Positions 27,873-34,449 of a DNA stretch of 34,449 nt are shown here, piece by piece. Below the pieces are notes generated by a model. That model had not been told where the DNA came from. It made no database searches and saw nothing but the letters and a program-made list of their open reading frames with translations. The stretch's first letter is position 1. Each line of letters begins with the position of its first letter. Made by a program: the position numbers and the translations under genes. The stretch comes from DATJSJ01 sp035504175 (lineage in GTDB: Bacteria > Pseudomonadota > Alphaproteobacteria > Acetobacterales > Acetobacteraceae), in assembly GCA_035504175.1 (NCBI GenBank), contig DATJSJ010000075.1:1-34449 (forward strand), written 5' to 3'.

Positions 27873-28477
27873 GGATACTCCGGTGCGCCGCCGGACCCGC
27901 CGCGCGATCGCGGCCGGTCATGCGCGACCCGATCGGGGCAGCGCGGCGGCTGATGGGGGAAAGGTCGGAAGACGGTGCGGGACGGGCCTGGACTGCGTCG
28001 GCAAGAGCCGCGCGCGCAACGTTCGGGGCAATCACGTCCAAACCTGGCACGGCAGTCCTGGGCCTTCGGGTTCCGGCGACCTGGCGCGTGATGCCGCGGC
28101 CGCCCATGGGCGAATGCCGACCGGGCGGGGCCGGTCGCGCCGCGAGCGGACCTGTCCTGCCGGCCCCGGCGCGCGATTCCGCGCGGCACGGGCGGTGGCG
28201 TCGGAGCCGGTCCGCGCCCGCGCCGTGCCCGGTTCGCTCCGGGGCTGGAAGGGTGCGGTGCCGGGCACCGTCGATGCAGCGGGACCGCCATTGCGGCCCC
28301 CGCCCCGGGACTCGTTCGCTTGCGCGATCGGAATCCTGCGCCACCGGAGCGGGGCGACCATGAAGCAAACCGCCGGCGCCCGCAAGTCGCCGGACGCCTG
28401 TGACATGCAGGCCACGAAGGGGCAGAAAATCAATGCGCAAGGTGCACATCCGAAAGCAGTCTGTTAAATAGGGCGGC
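27873..28477. promoter_or_regulatory. 605-bp divergent region between rne and amidase gene, probable rne leader
   Basis: No convincing gene is seen here; open frames on both strands are Arg/Pro/Gly-rich and lack family sequence. The length fits a long 5' leader for rne, which in Escherichia coli is 361 nt and mediates feedback by RNase E itself. A+T-rich sequence (CTGTTAAATAGG, 28461-28472) close to the amidase start is the only promoter-like spot. I could not fix -35/-10 pairs with confidence for either gene. Confidence 0.4.
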
Positions 28478-29338
28478 ATGTCGCCGGATCAAATCCTCTC
28501 CCGCAGAGTAATGCTGGGGCGTGGAATCGCGGCCACGTTCCTGCTGCCCGCCGCCGCCGTCCCCAGCGCCGGAGCGCTGGCTGCGAGCGACGCCGCCCGC
28601 CGCCCGCGCCAACACGCGTCGCGCCAGGCGCCGCCCAAACCGGTGGTGATGCTGGATGCCGGGCATGGCGGGAAGGATCCGGGCGCCATCGGCGTCTCCG
28701 GTACCTATGAGAAGCACGTGGCGCTTGCCACGGCGCACGAGCTGAAGCGCCAGCTCGAGGCGGACGGCCACTATCGTGTGGAGCTGACCCGGTTCCGCGA
28801 CGTGTTCATCCCGCTCGAGGATCGGGTCTCGATCGCGGAGCGGGCGCGGGCAACGCTGTTCGTCTCGATGCATGCCGACGCCCTTTCCTCCGATCACTCG
28901 GTGCGCGGCGCCAGCGTCTATACCCTCTCCGCAACCGCCTCGGATCCGGTCGCGGCGGCGCTGGCGCAGACCGAGAACAGCGCCGACCGCTTCGGCCACG
29001 CGCACTACCACGCGCTGTCGCCGGAAGTGGCGCAGATCCTCGCCAGCCTGGTGCGGCGGGAGACGCGGATCGGCTCGGTCCGCATGGCGCATGACGTTGT
29101 GCATGCGCTGGGCGCCGACGTGCCGCTGCTCGACAACCCGGCGCGGCACGCCGGCTTCGTCGTGCTGAAGGCCGCCGACATCCCGAGCGTGCTGGTCGAG
29201 ATGGGCTTCATGTCCAACCGCCAGGACGAGGCGGCGCTGCGCCGCCCGGCGCACCGGGCCATGGTCGCCCGAGCGATGAAGCACGCGGTCGATGCCTATT
29301 TCGCCTCGCAGGGTCACGGCGTGCTGATGAGCGGCTGA
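28478..29338 (+). CDS. N-acetylmuramoyl-L-alanine amidase (Amidase_3)
   Basis: A 286-residue exported zinc amidase that cleaves the amide bond between muramic acid and the stem peptide, usually at division. The N-terminus SRRVMLGRGIAATFLL followed by AAA is a Tat-like signal (twin arginine). The zinc site is formed by the histidine of DAGHGGKDPG, the glutamate in GTYEKHV and the histidine in SMHADAL; the catalytic glutamate is in VEMGFMSN. There is no AMIN domain, so it is shorter than AmiC of enterics. The start is ATG 28478. The gene diverges from rne, a known alphaproteobacterial arrangement, but tRNA-Leu, not a penicillin-binding protein gene, follows. Confidence 0.93.
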   Translation: MSPDQILSRRVMLGRGIAATFLLPAAAVPSAGALAASDAARRPRQHASRQAPPKPVVMLDAGHGGKDPGAIGVSGTYEKHVALATAHELKRQLEADGHYRVELTRFRDVFIPLEDRVSIAERARATLFVSMHADALSSDHSVRGASVYTLSATASDPVAAALAQTENSADRFGHAHYHALSPEVAQILASLVRRETRIGSVRMAHDVVHALGADVPLLDNPARHAGFVVLKAADIPSVLVEMGFMSNRQDEAALRRPAHRAMVARAMKHAVDAYFASQGHGVLMSG

Positions 29339-29370
29339 GCCCGGCGCGCCGCCCCGGGGGACAGCCTTGG

Positions 29371-29395
29371 CCCGGGCGGCGTCCGCCTGCCCGGG
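29371..29395 (+). terminator. Hairpin after the amidase gene
   Basis: Arms CCCGGGC (29371-29377) and GCCCGGG (29389-29395) extend inward with GGCG/CGCC and a single bulged T. It lies 33 bp after the amidase stop codon and upstream of the tRNA gene. It lacks a T-run, so termination is only likely, not shown. Confidence 0.4.
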
Positions 29396-29468
29396 GCCGG
29401 CTTGTGGCCGTCGGCACGACGCGCTAGATGCCCCCGCTCGGGCGCCCGGGGCGCCGGCCGCAGCCCTC

Positions 29469-29553
<85 letters not shown>

Positions 29554-29586
29554 CCGCCGGCTGGCCGACGAGGGATTGGCGGACAG

Positions 29587-31146
29587 ATGCAGGTTACCGA
29601 AACGCTCTCCGACGGGCTGCGGCGCAACTATACCGTCGTACTCCCCGCCGCCGATATCGAGAGCCGCCGGTCCGCGCGCCTGGCCGAGCTGGGCAAGAGC
29701 CTGCGGCTGCCGGGATTTCGTCCCGGCAAGGTGCCGCTGCCCGTGGTCCGTCAGCGCTACGGCAGCGCGGTCAACGCCGAGGTGCTGGAAGAGAGCGTCA
29801 ACGACGCCACCCGCCAGGTGCTGAGCGATCGCGGCCTGCGCGCCGCGACGCAGCCGAAGGTGGACGTGGTCGATTCCGACCCGGCGCATGACCTCGCCTT
29901 CAAGGTGGAGGTGGAGCTGCTGCCGGAGATCCGCGTCCCGGATCTCGCCGCGCTCGAACTGGTCCGGCTGAAGGCGCAGCCCGGCGCCGATGCGGTCGAG
30001 GCGGCGCTGACGGGCCTCGCCGAGCGGCAGCGCGAGCTGGTCGACGTTCCGGCCGAGGAGGCGGCCGGGCACGGCGCCGCACGCGGCGAGGTGCTGGGTG
30101 TCGATTTCACCGGCCGCATCGACGACACGCCGTTCCCGGGCGGCGCCGGCACGGATGTCGATGTCGAGATCGGCGGCACCGGCTTCATCCCGGGCTTCAG
30201 CGAGCAGCTCGAGGGCATGAGGCCGGGCGAGACGCGCACGATCGACGTCACCTTCCCCGAGGACTACCAGGCCAAGGAGGTGGCCGGTAAGCCGGCGCGC
30301 TTCGAGGTCACGGCGAAGCGGCTGCGCCGGCGCGCGCCGATGCCGGTCGACGAAGCCTTCGCGGACCGGATCGGCTTCGAGAGTCTGGACAAGCTGCGCG
30401 AGCTGCTGGCGACGCAGATGCAGCGCGAATACGACCAGCTCTCGCGCATGCGCATCAAGCGTCAGCTCCTCGACGCGCTGGCGGAGCGGGCGGATTTCCC
30501 GGCGCCGCAGGGCATGGTGCAGGCCGAGTTCGACCAGATCTGGCAGCGCGTCGCGGCCGAGCTCAAGGCCGGGCGCGGCGACGAGGAGGATCGCGACAAG
30601 GACGAGGCGACGCTGCAGGCCGAGTATCGCGGGATCGCCGAGCGGCGGGTCAAGCTCGGCCTGCTGCTCTCCGAGATCGGCCGGGCCAACAGCATCACCG
30701 TTGCCGCCGACGAGATGACCCGGGCGATGCGTGCCGAGGCCGGGCGCTATCCCGGCCAGGAAACCCAGGTGATGGAGTTCTTCCGCAAGAACCCGCAGGC
30801 CGCCGAGACGCTGCGTGGCCCGATCTTCGAGGACAAGGTGGTGGATTTCGTCCTCGAACTGGCCCGCGTCGAGGAGCGCGAGGTCGGGATCGCCGAGCTG
30901 GCCGCCGAGCCGCAGAGCGAGTCGGCGGCCGCCGGGCAAGCGGCTCCGGCCGACGCGGCACCCGCCGCGGCCGGCGGGACGGACCGGACCGAGGCGCACG
31001 CCCCCGAGACGAGCGCCCCCGAGACGAGCGCCCCCGAGTCGAGCGCATCGCAGGCGAGCCAATCGGAGCCGGTCGCATCGGAGCCGGTCGCATCGGAGGC
31101 GGTCGCATCGGAGGCGGGGTCATCCGACGGCGGCACGGACGCCTGA
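29587..31146 (+). CDS. tig: trigger factor
   Basis: Ribosome-bound chaperone and peptidyl-prolyl isomerase that meets nascent chains at the tunnel exit. The N-terminal ribosome-docking motif is GFRPGKVP, the FKBP-like domain runs from about residue 150 to 240 (GVDFTGRIDDTPFPGG, GFIPGFSEQLEGM), and the helical C-terminal chaperone domain follows. The protein has 519 residues, about 80 more than typical, because of a low-complexity tail built from five-residue units of the SAPET and ASEPV type (15-bp DNA repeats at 31001-31120). The start ATG 29587 lies 33 bp after the tRNA. clpP, clpX and lon follow, the classic order. Confidence 0.96.
   Translation: MQVTETLSDGLRRNYTVVLPAADIESRRSARLAELGKSLRLPGFRPGKVPLPVVRQRYGSAVNAEVLEESVNDATRQVLSDRGLRAATQPKVDVVDSDPAHDLAFKVEVELLPEIRVPDLAALELVRLKAQPGADAVEAALTGLAERQRELVDVPAEEAAGHGAARGEVLGVDFTGRIDDTPFPGGAGTDVDVEIGGTGFIPGFSEQLEGMRPGETRTIDVTFPEDYQAKEVAGKPARFEVTAKRLRRRAPMPVDEAFADRIGFESLDKLRELLATQMQREYDQLSRMRIKRQLLDALAERADFPAPQGMVQAEFDQIWQRVAAELKAGRGDEEDRDKDEATLQAEYRGIAERRVKLGLLLSEIGRANSITVAADEMTRAMRAEAGRYPGQETQVMEFFRKNPQAAETLRGPIFEDKVVDFVLELARVEEREVGIAELAAEPQSESAAAGQAAPADAAPAAAGGTDRTEAHAPETSAPETSAPESSASQASQSEPVASEPVASEAVASEAGSSDGGTDA
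31001..31120 (+). repeat. 15-bp tandem repeats in the 3' end of tig
   Basis: Three units of CCCCCGAGACGAGCG (31001-31045, the last with one change) are followed by five related units, most of the form CATCGGAGCCGGTCG (31046-31120). Each unit codes for five residues in frame, so copy number can vary without a frameshift. The tail is hydrophilic and probably disordered. Confidence 0.85.
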
Positions 31147-31194
31147 CCCGGCTCGGGCAAACGTCCAGGGTGGCAGAGCGCCGCCGCGTTCAAC

Positions 31195-31223
31195 TGGAAC
31201 TTGGCAATACCGCGGACTATGTA
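31195..31223 (+). promoter_or_regulatory. Candidate promoter of clpP
   Basis: TGGAAC (31195-31200) and TATGTA (31218-31223) are spaced 17 bases apart, a good sigma-70 arrangement. The same stretch also contains CTTG (31199-31202) and ACTATGT, elements of the alphaproteobacterial heat-shock consensus, but at too short a spacing. Transcription would start near 31230, about 63 nt before the clpP start. Confidence 0.4.
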
Positions 31224-31292
31224 GGGCAGGCCGGGCGGGCGAGGGCCGATGAGCGGCCGCGGCCACGGCCCGGCCGGCTGGGAAGGTGGGGA

Positions 31293-31940
31293 ATGAGGGA
31301 TCGCGATCCCGTCGAGGTCTATAACCAGGCGCTGGTGCCGATGGTGGTCGAGCAGACCGCCCGCGGCGAGCGCGCCTTCGACATCTATTCCCGGCTGCTG
31401 AAGGAACGCATCGTGTTCCTGACGGGGCCGGTGTTCGACCAGATGAGCGCGCTGATCTGCGCCCAATTGCTGTTCCTGGAGAGCGAGAACCCGACCAAGG
31501 ACATCGCCTTCTACATCAACAGCCCGGGCGGCGTGGTCTCGGCCGGGCTCGCGATCTACGACACGATGCAATACATCCGCAGCCCGGTCAGCACCGTCTG
31601 CATCGGCCAGGCCGCCTCGATGGGCAGCCTGCTGCTCTGCGCCGGTGCCAAGGACAAGCGGTTCTGCCTGCCCAATGCCCGGGTGATGATGCACCAGCCC
31701 TCGGGCGGCGCGCAGGGCCAGGCGGCCGATATCGAGATCCAGGCGCGCGAGATCCTGACGCTGCGGCAGCGGCTGAACGAGATCTATGTCCGGCACACGG
31801 GCCAGCCCGTCGAGGCGATCGAGCGCAAGCTGGAACGCGACGCCTACATGTCGGCCGACGAGGCACGGGATTTCGGCCTGGTCGACCAGGTGGTGGAGAA
31901 TCGCCCGGTTTCCCAGGAACTGCTCGCCGTCAGGGCGTGA
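31293..31940 (+). CDS. clpP: ATP-dependent Clp protease proteolytic subunit
   Basis: Serine protease of the barrel-shaped ClpP tetradecamer, which degrades proteins unfolded by ClpX or ClpA. The protein has 215 residues. The catalytic serine is Ser109 in IGQAASMGSLLL and the histidine His134 in VMMHQPSGG. The oligomer and substrate-groove sequences NSPGGVVSAGLAIYD and LKERIVFLTGPV are conserved. The start ATG 31293 (MRDRDPVEVYNQALVPMVVEQ type N-terminus) follows AAGGTGGGGA; the frame extends upstream but without typical sequence. It lies between tig and clpX on the same strand. Confidence 0.97.
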   Translation: MRDRDPVEVYNQALVPMVVEQTARGERAFDIYSRLLKERIVFLTGPVFDQMSALICAQLLFLESENPTKDIAFYINSPGGVVSAGLAIYDTMQYIRSPVSTVCIGQAASMGSLLLCAGAKDKRFCLPNARVMMHQPSGGAQGQAADIEIQAREILTLRQRLNEIYVRHTGQPVEAIERKLERDAYMSADEARDFGLVDQVVENRPVSQELLAVRA

Positions 31941-31958
31941 GGGCGCCCGGCGGCCGGC

Positions 31959-31981
31959 CGTAGCGACGCTGCGTAGCGACG
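31959..31981 (+). repeat. Direct repeat in the clpP-clpX spacer
   Basis: CGTAGCGACG occurs twice, at 31959-31968 and 31972-31981, with three bases between. It lies about 95 bp upstream of a candidate clpX promoter. It could be a regulator site or chance in GC-rich DNA. Confidence 0.35.
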
Positions 31982-32076
31982 ATTTGGCGGGGCTTGCCGC
32001 CGACCGGCGGGGCGCGGCCGGGGTGGAGATGACGATCCGGTCGCCGCGCGCGGCCGGCGCTGCCTGGACCATTCCC

Positions 32077-32106
32077 TTGTCCGGCGCTGCCGGAGGGGGC
32101 TACAGT
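32077..32106 (+). promoter_or_regulatory. Candidate promoter of clpX
   Basis: TTGTCC (32077-32082) and TACAGT (32101-32106) are 18 bases apart and match the sigma-70 consensus at four of six positions each. A small hairpin (CCCCG/CGGGG, about 32119-32136) would lie in the leader before the clpX start at 32148. Confidence 0.35.
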
Positions 32107-32147
32107 CGGTCGGTTTGTCCCCGGGGTTCCTCGGGGCGGGAGTTTCC

Positions 32148-33401
<1,254 letters not shown>

Positions 33402-33444
33402 CAGCTGTCCCGTCGCCGCATTCGAGACCCGCTGATTTCAAGTC

Positions 33445-33472
33445 CTTGTGCGAGCGCCACGGCTGCCGATAT
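33445..33472 (+). promoter_or_regulatory. Candidate heat-shock (RpoH) promoter of lon
   Basis: CTTG (33445-33448) and CCGATAT (33466-33472) are 17 bases apart and match the alphaproteobacterial sigma-32 pattern CTTG-N17-CYTATNT at all but one fixed position. Lon is a classic heat-shock gene. Transcription would start near 33479, exactly at the hairpin 33479-33494, about 158 nt before the start codon. Confidence 0.5.
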
Positions 33473-33478
33473 CCCCTG

Positions 33479-33494
33479 CTGACCGGGCGGTCAG
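33479..33494 (+). other. Hairpin at the predicted 5' end of the lon mRNA
   Basis: CTGACC (33479-33484) and GGTCAG (33489-33494) form a perfect six-base stem with loop GGGC. It falls at the predicted transcription start, where a stem could protect the RNA 5' end from decay; alternatively it is an operator. Both roles are inference. Confidence 0.4.
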
Positions 33495-33636
33495 CCCGGG
33501 GGTGCAGCGCCCGGGCAACGCGGGCCCACCCATTCTGCGGCGCAGCCGTGCCGGTTGCAGGTTCACCTTGCCGGATCCGTCCGGTCAGGCGTTCCATGGG
33601 CGGCGGTGCTGCCGACTGTCCTGAAGGAGGTCACCG

Positions 33637-34449
33637 ATGACTGAATCCGACCGCCCAGAGAAGGATCGTCCCGAAAAGCACGGGTCGGACAAGGACCAGC
33701 CCGAGGCGGAGCGGCCCGCGGCCGAGGCGGCGCCAGCGGTGGGGCCGGAGCAGACCGGCGGCCCGGTGCGGGCCGAGGTGCTGGCCGTGCTGCCGCTGCG
33801 CGACATCGTCGTGTTCCCGCACATGATCGTCCCGCTCTTCGTCGGGCGCGAGAAGTCGGTCCGCGCGCTCGAGGCGGTGATGCGCGACGACAAGCAGATC
33901 CTGCTGGTCGCGCAGAAGAACGCCGCGCAGGACGATCCGTCGGGCGACGACATCTACCGGGTCGGCACCGTCTCGACGATCCTGCAGCTCCTGAAGCTGC
34001 CCGATGGCACGGTCAAGGTGCTGGTCGAGGGCGGACGGCGCGCCAAGATCGCCGGCTTCCGGGAGACCGAGGCCTATTTCGAGGCCTTCGTCGAGCCGCT
34101 GCCCGACCGCGACGGCGACGCCAAGGAACTGGAAGCGCTCGGCCGCACCGTGGTCAGCCAGTTCGAGCAGTACATCAAGCTGAACAAGAAGATCGCGCCC
34201 GAGGTGCTGGTCTCGCTGAACCAGATCGAGGAGCCGAGCAAGCTCGCCGACACGGTCGCGAGCCACCTGAACCTCAAGATCGCCGAGAAGCAGGAGCTGC
34301 TCGAGACCACGCGCGTCGGCGAGCGGCTGGAGCGCGTGTTCGGACACATGGAGTCCGAGATCGGCGTGCTGCAGGTGGAGAAGCGCATCCGCAACCGCGT
34401 CAAGCGGCAGATGGAGAAGACGCAGCGCGAGTACTACCTGAACGAGCAG
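33637..34449 (+). CDS. lon: ATP-dependent protease Lon (N-terminal part; 3' end outside window)
   Basis: The first 271 codons of Lon, which degrades misfolded and regulatory proteins. Residues 1-45 are a hydrophilic, Glu/Pro-rich extension (RPEKDRPEKHGSDKDQ). The Lon substrate-binding domain then begins with VLAVLPLRDIVVFPHMIVPL and continues with VGREKSVRALEAVM, and the helical region preceding the AAA+ module (LLETTRVGERLERVF, QMEKTQREYYLNEQ) reaches the window edge. The ATPase and Ser-Lys protease domains are not in the window. The start ATG 33637 has AAGGAGGTCACCG upstream, a strong ribosome site. Confidence 0.96.
   Translation, partial: MTESDRPEKDRPEKHGSDKDQPEAERPAAEAAPAVGPEQTGGPVRAEVLAVLPLRDIVVFPHMIVPLFVGREKSVRALEAVMRDDKQILLVAQKNAAQDDPSGDDIYRVGTVSTILQLLKLPDGTVKVLVEGGRRAKIAGFRETEAYFEAFVEPLPDRDGDAKELEALGRTVVSQFEQYIKLNKKIAPEVLVSLNQIEEPSKLADTVASHLNLKIAEKQELLETTRVGERLERVFGHMESEIGVLQVEKRIRNRVKRQMEKTQREYYLNEQ

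Noticed and set aside
24804..27953. Plus-strand open frame of 1049 codons over rne
   Set aside because: It is antisense to rne through its whole length, Arg/Leu/Gly-rich and without family motifs; an effect of high G+C in codon positions.
27805..28479. Minus-strand open frame in the rne-amidase space
   Set aside because: Arg/Pro/Gly-rich with no motif; it overlaps the rne start out of frame and has no ribosome site.
31293..31940. ClpP with a missing catalytic aspartate (Lys in IERKLERD)
   Set aside because: From memory, alphaproteobacterial ClpP sequences commonly show this pattern with the acidic residue nearby (ERD); not a convincing loss.

Overview
The window is GC-rich throughout and reads as an alphaproteobacterial chromosome, most like the Rhodospirillales and in particular Acetobacteraceae. 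That placement rests on the single-step 5-aminolevulinate synthase (HemA), an RNase E with a long acidic insertion in its S1 domain, the neighbourhood dnaB-alr-mlaE-mlaF, and G+C-rich hairpin repeats between genes. It is inference from gene content, not from a search. No phage, insertion sequence, CRISPR array or rRNA is visible; there is one tRNA gene.

Layout. 1-4254 (minus strand): replicative helicase DnaB, alanine racemase, then the permease and ATPase of an Mla-type lipid transporter, cut by the left edge. 4478-6197 (minus): an unassigned pair, a small membrane protein followed by a protein with an HELGH metallopeptidase motif. 6409-8208 (minus): an alpha/beta hydrolase and a racemase-fold protein, divergent from an NCS2-type permease with an extra C-terminal domain (8379-10127, plus). 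10145-14498 (minus): tkt-gap-pgk, carbon metabolism. 14702-16456 (plus): a proline-rich lipoprotein and hemA. 16607-20297: a ScsC/DsbA-like thiol oxidoreductase (minus), divergent from a gamma-glutamyltransferase-like lipoprotein and a class I aminotransferase (plus). 20360-22641: an epoxide hydrolase divergent from a LysR regulator. 22827-27872 (minus): a multi-pass membrane protein and RNase E, whose start lies 605 bp from the divergent amidase gene. 28478-34449 (plus): N-acetylmuramoyl-L-alanine amidase, tRNA-Leu(UAG), then the proteostasis block tig-clpP-clpX-lon, with lon cut by the right edge.

Most of the window is housekeeping. The strongest anomaly is the transketolase-like protein: it keeps the fold motifs and its place before gap-pgk, but four active-site positions differ from transketolase, including the catalytic glutamate (Gln here). 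Several other enzymes show the same kind of change: a racemase-fold protein without either catalytic cysteine, a GGT-like lipoprotein with a changed nucleophile motif, and an NCS2-type permease with changed signature residues and an ATPase-like tail. The best candidate for an undescribed small system is the HELGH/membrane-protein pair at 4478-6197. At the DNA level the main items are a mosaic family of hairpin repeats (three copies), a 165-bp interval packed with palindromes after rne, and candidate promoters before tkt, clpP, clpX and lon.
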